Shown: positions 23,029 to 30,331 of the stretch, piece after piece
Position numbering within the stretch: position 1 is the first letter of the stretch
Layout: every line of letters begins with the position of its first letter
Virus record (IMG/VR): IMGVR_UViG_3300037119_008277
Location: 1-43,506 of that record
Origin: a virus
Length of the DNA stretch: 43,506 bases
Strand: one strand, 5' to 3'
Notes under the pieces: model-generated
Databases searched by the model: none
Seen by the model: only the letters and a program-made list of their open reading frames with translations
Told to the model about the DNA's origin: nothing
Translations under genes and position numbers: made by a program

Positions 23029-23191
23029 CAGTGATTTACAATTAACCTATGACGAAGTCGATACTCTCTATAGTTCCCTTGCTTGTGTTTTTATTGTGTT
23101 CGATGAGCATAGAGAAAAGCTAAGGTTGTTAATGAAAAAGATGGAAGATTACTTGAAGGAGAATAGTCACAGTGATATCTCTACCGAGTAG
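23009..23191 (+). CDS. Small hypothetical protein between near-identical gene junctions
   Basis: 60 residues. Begins MISLPNSSD and ends DISTE, while the next gene begins MISLPSSCE and the previous one ends DIFTE. The gene therefore lies between two copies of the same 25-bp junction. Helical C-terminal half, function unknown. Confidence 0.65.
   Translation: MISLPNSSDLQLTYDEVDTLYSSLACVFIVFDEHREKLRLLMKKMEDYLKENSHSDISTE
23010..23034 (+). repeat. 25-bp gene-junction repeat, copy 1
   Basis: 22 of 25 bases match 23173-23197. It spans the stop of the 118-residue gene and the start of the 60-residue gene. Confidence 0.65.
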
Positions 23192-24647
23192 CTGTGAAGG
23201 GTGCCCTTTCTACCAATACAAAGATCACCCTGAGAATGGCTTTGTGCCTGATACAGTTGTACCTAACAGCACAGTCTACTTCCTCGCTCAGAACCCTGGA
23301 AGAGATGAGGTTGAAGGGAGGAGGTTAATCAAAAGGCAATATGGAGGGAGTGTAGTTGAATACGAGAATGTTATACCTCAACCTCTCATTGGCGCTACTG
23401 GTGTGCAGTTTAATACTCGCTTTTTACCCTTGGCTGGATTGAAGAGAGGTGAGGTATCTCTTGGTAACTCCATACGGTGTAGGCCGGGGCAAGCTATGAT
23501 AGATGGTGGAGTGAAGGGGATTATAAAAGCTGATGATCTCCCTACTATCACAGCAACTATGAGGTTGGATAACGATAAAACCAAGTCAGATATAGTGAAA
23601 GCCTTGAAGCACTGTCGCTCTACTCATATGAAGATACCGCAGAGCACAAAAGTAATAGTGACCATGGGTAGACATGCTATGTTCGCTATGACTGGGCTAG
23701 CGAAAGATCAAGATGAGTATAAGAAGAAACAGGGGGTTATGGAAAGCTGGAGGGGGTATGGGGTTATATGTGCTGATAGGGATAGCATTTGTACTGTTAA
23801 TACTGATAACTACTATGATGTGAATATCTTACGCAGTACGGGGCTTATTGTGTTTTTCACCATGCACATAGCTGCTCTTAACTATGGGGATAATAAGAAG
23901 TATGTCCACGCAACATTGCAGGATTTCTATAAGTTAGGGAGGTTGATTAAAGGAGAGTGGCCTTTACCTGTACCTCAATGGAGTAATATACCCCCTATTG
24001 AATGGCCTGTATACAGCGCCTTTGATACTGAATACAACCCAGATACAGCAGAGCTATATAGATGGAGTATGTGTGATAATAACAGCAACCTTTACTGCGT
24101 GGAGTTTGCCGACACTGAGCGAGGTTCATTTATCCCTATTCAACACAATAGCACAATCCTCTTCCAAAATGCTCTTGCTGATATTGGTTATCTTTCTAGG
24201 GTTGTTGATATTAGCCGTGTTAACGTAGAGGATATGATGCTTGCCCACTCAGTGCTGTGGAGTGGTGAGCCGCATTCATTGAATTATATCAACAGTATCT
24301 ATGGGGGGTTGAATAGGTATAAACACCTCAGTGAAGGCGAACCTCAAGCCTACTCAGCCTACGATGCCTTTGAACCTATGTACATGTGGCGTTCGTACTT
24401 TATCCCTGAGTTTAAGAGGGATAAGGAGAGTTGGTTTGTGTATAAGAAATACAGACTACCTCTTATTGAGATAATAGACAAAGCGCAGAAGAGTGGAGCG
24501 AGGATTGATACAGCTCGTTTAACAGATGTTAAGTATATCCTCCAAGAAAGACTTGAGGGGTATAGGAAAAGAGCTATTGAGATTACTGGTGATCCATCCT
24601 TTAACCTTGGCGGGAGTAAGAAGTTAAGAGAGGAGATATATGGATGA
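23172..24647 (+). CDS. Uracil-glycosylase-like + 3'-5' exonuclease + N-terminal part of family A DNA polymerase
   Basis: 491 residues, GTG start with AAGGAG ten bases upstream. Residues ~1-260: family 4 uracil-DNA glycosylase-like domain, with CEGC (8,11), NPGRDE (41-46), C103, C148 (possible 4Fe-4S ligands) and MHIAAL (H232) in place of the usual HP motif. Residues ~280-400: DnaQ-type exonuclease, with FDTE (D285, E287), D354 and Y394-x3-D398. Residues ~425-491: start of the polymerase thumb, ending FNLGGSKKLREEI, after which family A enzymes normally continue. Fused glycosylase-like domains occur in SPO1-type phage polymerases. The catalytic palm is encoded separately at 25439. Confidence 0.88.
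   Translation: MISLPSSCEGCPFYQYKDHPENGFVPDTVVPNSTVYFLAQNPGRDEVEGRRLIKRQYGGSVVEYENVIPQPLIGATGVQFNTRFLPLAGLKRGEVSLGNSIRCRPGQAMIDGGVKGIIKADDLPTITATMRLDNDKTKSDIVKALKHCRSTHMKIPQSTKVIVTMGRHAMFAMTGLAKDQDEYKKKQGVMESWRGYGVICADRDSICTVNTDNYYDVNILRSTGLIVFFTMHIAALNYGDNKKYVHATLQDFYKLGRLIKGEWPLPVPQWSNIPPIEWPVYSAFDTEYNPDTAELYRWSMCDNNSNLYCVEFADTERGSFIPIQHNSTILFQNALADIGYLSRVVDISRVNVEDMMLAHSVLWSGEPHSLNYINSIYGGLNRYKHLSEGEPQAYSAYDAFEPMYMWRSYFIPEFKRDKESWFVYKKYRLPLIEIIDKAQKSGARIDTARLTDVKYILQERLEGYRKRAIEITGDPSFNLGGSKKLREEIYG
23173..23197 (+). repeat. 25-bp gene-junction repeat, copy 2
   Basis: Second copy, 163 bases further on, spanning the stop of the 60-residue gene and the start of the polymerase N-part. Suggests the small gene was inserted or duplicated through recombination at the junction. 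Confidence 0.65.
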
Positions 24648-24825
24648 AATAACCGTTGTCTACTTTGACTATGAAACACAGAAAACAGTTGTCGATCAAA
24701 AGGTACCTGATGGTATATTGATAAAAGGAATCATCTCTGTTAATGAAGGGGATAGATGTTATCGGTACGAACTGTGTTATTATAATGATAGTCAAAAGGT
24801 TGCTTTTGCACTGAGGGTTGATTGA
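24640..24825 (+). CDS. Small hypothetical protein in the polymerase gap
   Basis: 61 residues, ATG overlapping the polymerase N-part stop, GGAG four bases upstream. Beta-rich start, a single C-x5-C pair (CYRYELC). First of four tiny genes between the two polymerase genes. Confidence 0.65.
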   Translation: MDEITVVYFDYETQKTVVDQKVPDGILIKGIISVNEGDRCYRYELCYYNDSQKVAFALRVD

Positions 24826-25053
24826 TTGCGAGTGAGTATAAAAGATAGAGTTAAAGCTGTGATAAGGGGTGTATACGAGAAGTTTGAACAAGTCAAGCTA
24901 AACCCCAAACACTTCTCAATAAACCTCTGTCTTGCTTGTGAGGGGTTACTATCCCAAGAGATATATGGCTACACCAACTTTGTTGTATCGTTTGAAGGGA
25001 TGTTGATAACTGCTGTTATTAAGAGAGAGGAGTGTATACTGTGTCAGAGGTAA
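24826..25053 (+). CDS. CxxC microprotein in the polymerase gap, paralog 1
   Basis: 75 residues. CLAC (~35-38) and a C-terminal CILC make a four-Cys site about 32 residues apart. The layout FSINLCLACEGLL...ECILCQR matches the gene at 25212 (LSVKLCESCIAEVL...DCLLCLKEQ), so the two are paralogs. TTG start directly after the previous stop; GTG 24832 is an alternative. Confidence 0.65.
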   Translation: MRVSIKDRVKAVIRGVYEKFEQVKLNPKHFSINLCLACEGLLSQEIYGYTNFVVSFEGMLITAVIKREECILCQR

Positions 25054-25211
25054 AGTCGATATATTGGAAAGTAAGTGTTGATATACCAGCCTTGAGTGAT
25101 ACTTATGTAGAATCTGTAAGAAATGAGGTGTATGAGAGAATAGACTCAGTGATGTATGATGTATCTGCTGATTATGGGGTGAGTTGGAGTATTAGATGGG
25201 TGGAGGAGTAG
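25041..25211 (+). CDS. Short hypothetical protein in the polymerase gap
   Basis: 56 codons from GTG 25041 with GAGGAG a few bases upstream, overlapping the end of the previous gene and ending immediately before the next ATG. Acidic alpha-beta microprotein (SEVKSIYWKVSVDIPALSD start). Tight spacing on both sides supports translation. Confidence 0.55.
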   Translation: MSEVKSIYWKVSVDIPALSDTYVESVRNEVYERIDSVMYDVSADYGVSWSIRWVEE

Positions 25212-25457
25212 ATGCCACACAAAGCGATAGTAAAAAACAGCCCAATGAAAAGGTTTATAGAGTTAGCGGCAGATATTGAACGGTATAATATACCCTACAG
25301 AAAGGCATTATCCGTTAAACTGTGTGAAAGCTGTATAGCTGAGGTGTTAATAAGTATGGACTACCCAGAAGATAACATATCGTTAAAGATGTGTATGGGT
25401 TTTACAATACATCAATCGACATATGAGGATTGTTTACTGTGCCTCAAAGAACAGTAG
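25212..25457 (+). CDS. CxxC microprotein in the polymerase gap, paralog 2
   Basis: 81 residues, ATG directly after the previous stop with GGAGG in front. CESC (~38-41) and CLLC near the end, same plan as the 24826 gene. Its last 19 bases overlap the start of the catalytic polymerase gene, so the two are translationally linked. Confidence 0.7.
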   Translation: MPHKAIVKNSPMKRFIELAADIERYNIPYRKALSVKLCESCIAEVLISMDYPEDNISLKMCMGFTIHQSTYEDCLLCLKEQ

Positions 25458-26521
25458 TTAAAAACAACCTCCAAAGAGACACCCTACGTAAGATAGCAAG
25501 TAACCCAAAGTTCACTGATAATCAAAGAGAGCTTGCTGCGCTTAAGGTAGCATATAGTGAAGATAGCGAGCTATTAACGGGTACAGTAAATAAACTGGTA
25601 GGTACTACTCGTCTTTATCTCCATCACCTACCTACACAGACCAGTGGAAGGTGGTCAACATGGATAACCAATTGGCCGAGAGAGTGTATTAACCAAGAGT
25701 GCTCGAGGGAAGAGCATGAATGGATAGAGCAGTGTTGGTCTGTTAGAGATATCCTTTTACCAGATAGCGATGAGATACTAATCACCTGGGACCATGATAA
25801 CATTGAAGGGAAGATACATGACCTTGTCATTGATGACAGAGAAGCTATCCAAGCTCACAGTGAGGGCTTTGACCTTCATACAATTACCTGTTGTAATATT
25901 TTTAATATGGACTATCCACTTAACAAAAAGAATCCTCATGGCTCAGAGGAAGATAGTGAATGGCGTAGTAGGTATAACTGGCAAGGAAAGGATGCAAGAA
26001 TAAGAGTGTTAGCAAAGAATTTCAACCATGGGGCGAAGTATACTGAGTCATATAAGTTTGTACACAACATCAAGGGGATTGAAAGGTATGGGGTAAGCTA
26101 CAAGCAACTTGAGCAGTTGGCAAAGAATTACATAAGGAGTAAGGGAGATGCTTGGCAAAGGAAGCTGGAGATAATGAGAGATATACGGGAGAGAAGAGTA
26201 GCTCGTTCCCTCTATGGCTTTCGTAGAATCTTCTTTGACAGCTCTGCTGAGTCTGGGAGACGAGGCTTCTCTCACATGATAAGCGCAACGGTGAGTGATT
26301 ATAACAATGAGACGTTGAGGTTACTTGAGGCTCATTTCAATGATAACATACGCCTTTTACATAACGCCCATGACGGGGATAAAATTGCAATTAAAAGAGG
26401 AGTGTTTAACGGGCAGTGCTCTGTAGCTATGCATCAAGTTTTGAAGGGGATAATTGAACGCCCTATCACCTATCAAGGACGCTCCCTCACCATGACAGCG
26501 GGGATTAAGGTATATGCCTAA
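25439..26521 (+). CDS. Catalytic (palm/fingers) part of family A DNA polymerase
   Basis: 360 residues from GTG 25439 (GAGG 11 bases upstream; TTG 25430 also possible). TSGRWS (68-73) matches the T-GR-S nucleic-acid motif. Motif A D118-HDNIE123. Motif B R189-x3-K193-x7-Y201. LYGFRR (258-263) as in LFGRRR. Motif C H311-D312. All catalytic positions needed for nucleotidyl transfer are present, so the subunit is probably active with the 491-residue partner. Odd points: the residue equivalent to E. coli Phe762 is His197, Gly follows Tyr201 is replaced by Thr, and motif C reads HDG instead of HDE. Confidence 0.9.
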   Translation: MPQRTVVKNNLQRDTLRKIASNPKFTDNQRELAALKVAYSEDSELLTGTVNKLVGTTRLYLHHLPTQTSGRWSTWITNWPRECINQECSREEHEWIEQCWSVRDILLPDSDEILITWDHDNIEGKIHDLVIDDREAIQAHSEGFDLHTITCCNIFNMDYPLNKKNPHGSEEDSEWRSRYNWQGKDARIRVLAKNFNHGAKYTESYKFVHNIKGIERYGVSYKQLEQLAKNYIRSKGDAWQRKLEIMRDIRERRVARSLYGFRRIFFDSSAESGRRGFSHMISATVSDYNNETLRLLEAHFNDNIRLLHNAHDGDKIAIKRGVFNGQCSVAMHQVLKGIIERPITYQGRSLTMTAGIKVYA

Positions 26522-26717
26522 TATAGAGATAATTATATGTTGGGATGGCTCTCTATCTACTCTAACCGAAACAATTCAAGATGAGTTATCCCGTGTTACA
26601 GAGGGTAAATACAGGCACGGTAAGGTTGCAAAAACAAGCGCACATACTTATATTTGCGGAGATGGTAAATTGCCTATCAGGTATCACAGAAAATTTATAA
26701 TAGCTGTTGACGATTAA
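26514..26717 (+). CDS. Small hypothetical protein, last gene of the replication operon
   Basis: 67 residues, ATG inside the end of the polymerase gene. Alternating strands at both ends (IEIIICWDG, RKFIIAVDD). Function unknown. Only 49 bases separate it from the convergent late operon and no clear terminator is visible there. Confidence 0.6.
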   Translation: MPNIEIIICWDGSLSTLTETIQDELSRVTEGKYRHGKVAKTSAHTYICGDGKLPIRYHRKFIIAVDD

Positions 26718-26766
26718 ACCTCACCATTCCCTACAGCCCTAAAGGTCTTTGCTAGTGTGATAGCCA

Positions 26767-27282
26767 TTACGCACCTACCCTGATTGTCTGAATGGAGACA
26801 GTTGCACTGGTGATATTCACCCCTCCTGCTGTGGTGATAGTTGCACTGACTGTATATCCCCCTGCAGCAATAAGACCAGATGCTATGAGGGTTACATTTG
26901 TATCCCCTGAAGCAATGTTGTATGTGGCTAGAGTAGCAGCGTTGATGAGTACGGTCAACACCATCGCTGCAGCTCCACTACCCACATAACTTTGCACTAA
27001 TGTGCTCACGATAAGCAAAGAGCTGGTATTAGCTGTAAAGGATGCGGAGGCTAATCCTGTCGCTGGTGAGGCTGTAACTCCAATAGTCTGTGAGTTGTTT
27101 GATACAGCAACCCCATCTGTCCATCTAATGTTGTTGTCAACTGTATCATCATATACAATATGCTGCCCATTAACTCCACCACCAAAGACATGTCCATCAT
27201 TCCATTCATTCTTGCTGACAAGTGTGGTATCTGGGCTCTGTGACTTTGCAGAGACAAAAGCGTGTGTAAGTACCTCAGCCAT
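26767..27282 (-). CDS. Tail or fibre-associated beta-rich protein, last late gene
   Basis: 171 residues from ATG 27282 (G-run ribosome site). MAEVLTHAFVSAKSQSPDTT, then NEWNDGHVF, is a common start of phage fibre/appendage proteins. The remainder is Thr/Ala/Ser-rich beta structure. Probably virion surface. Confidence 0.65.
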   Translation of the reverse strand: MAEVLTHAFVSAKSQSPDTTLVSKNEWNDGHVFGGGVNGQHIVYDDTVDNNIRWTDGVAVSNNSQTIGVTASPATGLASASFTANTSSLLIVSTLVQSYVGSGAAAMVLTVLINAATLATYNIASGDTNVTLIASGLIAAGGYTVSATITTAGGVNITSATVSIQTIRVGA

Positions 27283-27292
27283 TTTCCCCCCC

Positions 27293-27694
27293 CTATTCAA
27301 TAGTAAAGATTACATGTTTCTTAGTAACCATATCGTAATCGCCGTTAGTACAGCGGAAGATAGCGGAGTAATCTCCACTAATGAAGTTTTGTATTGTTTG
27401 GTAGCTGTATGAAAAGACACCATCACCCACTTGTCTCATATCGGTTATTGTCAATATAACAACATCCAACGGATCAAATATCTCTATGTTAGGGGGTTGA
27501 AGTGGGGTAAATGGATACCGTCTACCTGGAGTTGTTGAGATGTCGATTAGATGGATAGCTACCTCAACTGCTTGCCCTGCAGCAATCTTTCTACTCTCTC
27601 TCTCCACAACAACTTTTAGCAGAGATGGGATAATATCAACCACATCAAAGGCAAAGCCAAATACATTGCCATCTAACACTGCTGTAGTGGGCAT
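27293..27694 (-). CDS. Tail-region hypothetical protein
   Basis: 133 residues from ATG 27694. A longer TTG start at 27715 would overlap the previous gene more. Beta-sandwich-like pattern (VAIHLIDIS...VVILTITDM...YSAIFRC), as in Ig-like or fibre-attachment modules of tail proteins. Lies in the tail segment of the late operon. Confidence 0.6.
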   Translation of the reverse strand: MPTTAVLDGNVFGFAFDVVDIIPSLLKVVVERESRKIAAGQAVEVAIHLIDISTTPGRRYPFTPLQPPNIEIFDPLDVVILTITDMRQVGDGVFSYSYQTIQNFISGDYSAIFRCTNGDYDMVTKKHVIFTIE

Positions 27695-27696
27695 GG

Positions 27697-28452
27697 TTAC
27701 ACAGCCCCCATCCAATTATATGAAGCTACTTGCCTTCTGTTTGGATGAAACGCTTGCTCATCCATCGGTATCTCATCGTCCTCTGGCTCATTCATTAACC
27801 CACTTGCTTTGTAGGATGAGACAATATCTGTGGTGAATTTCTTAGCTGTACCTGGAGTCATCAACCCAGCCCACTCAAGCGCTCTCAACCTGATATACTC
27901 GACACAAGCATAATCATCTGGGAACTTAGGTCTTTGATTAGCCTCAAGCTTTGCCGGTAACTTGTAATACCACAACACACATGCTGTAGCGATTGTTGGA
28001 GTGGGTGTAACCCTCATTATTTGGTATTGAGTAACAGTGCTCCCGTCATCCCCCACAACACAATACGCTATAGGGTATTTCACACTTTGTGTGTTTTGAT
28101 GCTGTAATCGTCTGTTACGGAACTTCTGTAATGATAACCGTTGTATCTTCCTATACGATGTATTATCCCCTGGAACAGTTTGTACCTCCAACCCATTTCT
28201 AACATCAAGGATAAAATCACCAGGTAACACAATAACATCACTATTAGCTGTGCAGGTTATCCCCACATCATCTACTGTAGCGGAGAAAGGCATGATATGA
28301 TACCAGAAGTCAAGTATATCTTGTAACCATTGAATGCTATACGCATCTTGCTGCACAACTCCATCAGGGGCTTCATGTACTTCAAGGTTGGGGAGTTGAG
28401 CCATGTTGAGAGCTATAAGAATTAACTCATCTCTTGTGTATCTATTCGGCAT
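27697..28452 (-). CDS. Head-tail adaptor / tail tubular A-like protein
   Basis: 251 residues. Helical start (YTRDELILIALNMAQL), a WLQDILDFWYHIMPF helix, then PGDFILDVRNGLEV and a beta segment, and a C-terminal helical part. Similar organisation is seen in adaptor (gp11/tail-tubular-A type) proteins that join portal and nozzle in podoviruses. The match is by pattern only. Neighbour to the nozzle-like gene, as expected. Confidence 0.55.
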   Translation of the reverse strand: MPNRYTRDELILIALNMAQLPNLEVHEAPDGVVQQDAYSIQWLQDILDFWYHIMPFSATVDDVGITCTANSDVIVLPGDFILDVRNGLEVQTVPGDNTSYRKIQRLSLQKFRNRRLQHQNTQSVKYPIAYCVVGDDGSTVTQYQIMRVTPTPTIATACVLWYYKLPAKLEANQRPKFPDDYACVEYIRLRALEWAGLMTPGTAKKFTTDIVSSYKASGLMNEPEDDEIPMDEQAFHPNRRQVASYNWMGAV

Positions 28453-28454
28453 AT

Positions 28455-28604
28455 CTACGGTGCCTCAACTGTTGGGCGGTATTCAAAGAGATATGATACA
28501 AGGTCTTGAATATACCCCATAATCCTTTGTATGTCCCTATCATTATCCCCAGTAAGCAATGGTGGCTCTGGTGGCTGCATAGGTGGACCGATGAGTGTTG
28601 CCAT
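28455..28604 (-). CDS. 49-residue Pro-rich small protein
   Basis: ATG 28604 behind GGAAGGAAG, fitting tightly between neighbours (three bases after the nozzle-like stop, two before the next ATG). MATLIGPPMQPPEPPLL, then a helix. Probably a small tail or chaperone component. Confidence 0.6.
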   Translation of the reverse strand: MATLIGPPMQPPEPPLLTGDNDRDIQRIMGYIQDLVSYLFEYRPTVEAP

Positions 28605-28606
28605 AT

Positions 28607-30151
28607 CTACTTCCTTCCAACTGCAGAACCGTAGATCACAGTCCCACTGTACCTAACCTTATCTACGCTACTCCAACTGTATTTAAGGCCGAAGAATCGT
28701 ACCTTTCTTCCAAATCCTTTGTATTCATTTACAGGATTTTGCTCAAGATCAATAAACTGCCCGCTTGTCTCAAGCACAGTCCCCCCTGCATTCTCCAATA
28801 TATCACTCACTACAGGCTCTACAAGCATAGCTCCATACCTCTGTCCTCTCTCCACGAATGTTTCAATAGTTACATGACTATGCAGTGCATCTGGCATAGG
28901 CTGTAAGCCTGTTTGAAAGGAACAGGTAAATGGTATATCCCCATCCATATCAACATTCTCATCGGCAATGTACGCTTTGCTTTTATCATTTGTGGCGAGC
29001 GGTGAAGAGAAGATGAATGATCTATCAATGGTATCATTCCATCTCTTCTCGCAAGCATGAGAGATACTCTTCTCACACACCCCAAGGAATGCTTTTGTTG
29101 TACTCTGCTCGTTTATATCCTGCCCTTCAAAGGGTAGGTTGACGATAACCATACCTCTAAGGATACCACTCTCACCTATCTTGGGGTAAAAGAAGGTGAT
29201 AGTGTGTAAGCGGTAGTCATATACCCCACGGATTTTGTGAGTGAGGGATTGGTTAATATCATCTTGAAGGAATAGCCAGAGACCATCTGCTATCCATCTT
29301 GGATAAGATGAGCCGTCAAATATAGCAATCCTACCATTCTTTGTCATGTAGACATGAGAACCGCCAACATTCACTACTGCATATATCCCAGCAGGGCCTT
29401 CAACGTAGAGAGGTTCAGAGAAAGCAAACGCTGTGCTCTCATCTAACCCAGCTTGCGCTCTTGCGGTGTGTATGCTTCTCTCCTTATACAAAACAAAAGA
29501 GAGAGAGGTAAGAGACCTTACACATATCCCCTCATCTCCCGTATGAGCCTTCTTCACATATGCTGTAGCATCATAGCTATACGGATTAAGTGTCGTACTC
29601 CAAACAACTGTGTGGGGGTAGACAAGAGCAATAACTCTATTAGCTGCAATACACACACTCTTTGCTTTAGGGATGTTTGTACCTGTTACAACAGTAACAG
29701 CCCTGGGTGCATTTATCCACTGTTTCAATATGTTATCTTGCTGTGCAATAAGAGCTACATACTCTCCAGATGTCTCCATGAAGGCCATATCAATAACAGC
29801 ATTATCTGTAGGGGCAAATGACACACCTGGGCTTCCTGTGAGGAGAATAGGTATCCACGTCCTTATAGCATCACTGAGTTGGTATACCCTATCCTTAGTG
29901 ATAGCAAGGATGATGTGCTCACTCACCGTAACCACCATAACCCCACCAAGGATAGGTTCAGCAAAGGAGGTGTCATCGTATAAAGTAAGCCCCGGTCTAT
30001 TCCTCAACTTCCCCTCTCTTATAAAGACATTAAGAGAATCATACACAGCATCAATAGGGACAGTATTAGCTGGTACATTTTTCCATGTACCCCTGTTAGC
30101 TACAGAGAATTGAGCTATGATAGTGCTACTGGGTTCTCTTACAAGGGTCAT
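28607..30151 (-). CDS. Nozzle / tail-stabilisation-like beta-propeller protein
   Basis: 514 residues, almost all short beta strands with recurring blade-like segments (for example VVTVSEHIILAITKDRVYQL, then later HVYMTKNGRIAIFDGS). This is what P22 gp10 and T7 tail-tubular-B-type nozzle proteins look like. Fits its place beside the adaptor-like gene and the internal proteins, and is the main argument for a short tail. Assignment from pattern, no single motif proves it. Confidence 0.65.
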   Translation of the reverse strand: MTLVREPSSTIIAQFSVANRGTWKNVPANTVPIDAVYDSLNVFIREGKLRNRPGLTLYDDTSFAEPILGGVMVVTVSEHIILAITKDRVYQLSDAIRTWIPILLTGSPGVSFAPTDNAVIDMAFMETSGEYVALIAQQDNILKQWINAPRAVTVVTGTNIPKAKSVCIAANRVIALVYPHTVVWSTTLNPYSYDATAYVKKAHTGDEGICVRSLTSLSFVLYKERSIHTARAQAGLDESTAFAFSEPLYVEGPAGIYAVVNVGGSHVYMTKNGRIAIFDGSSYPRWIADGLWLFLQDDINQSLTHKIRGVYDYRLHTITFFYPKIGESGILRGMVIVNLPFEGQDINEQSTTKAFLGVCEKSISHACEKRWNDTIDRSFIFSSPLATNDKSKAYIADENVDMDGDIPFTCSFQTGLQPMPDALHSHVTIETFVERGQRYGAMLVEPVVSDILENAGGTVLETSGQFIDLEQNPVNEYKGFGRKVRFFGLKYSWSSVDKVRYSGTVIYGSAVGRK

Positions 30152-30160
30152 TGAGGTGCC

Positions 30161-30331
30161 TTAGAAGGAGTATGTTTCGTAGGTAGAGAGTTCAGTAAAG
30201 TAACCTATACCATAACAGACGCCAAAGAGCAATGTGAGTATTGCAAATAAGAGGGATAGGTATTTACCGATAGGTACACCTAAGAGGTAAAGGAGAGCGC
30301 TACATGCTATGATGCTGAGAACGCTTGTCAT
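30161..30331 (-). CDS. Small two-TM membrane protein
   Basis: 56 residues from ATG 30331 (GGAAGG ten bases upstream). Two membrane helices (residues ~3-19, ~24-44) with a short turn. Overlaps the stop of the previous gene. Possible holin or membrane-ejection factor. Placement inside the virion genes is odd for a holin. Confidence 0.65.
   Translation of the reverse strand: MTSVLSIIACSALLYLLGVPIGKYLSLLFAILTLLFGVCYGIGYFTELSTYETYSF

Noticed and set aside
24648-25438. Group I/II intron or intein as cause of the split polymerase
   Set aside because: The gap is filled by short genes with good starts, and no homing endonuclease, intein Cys/His-Asn ends or catalytic intron core was recognised.
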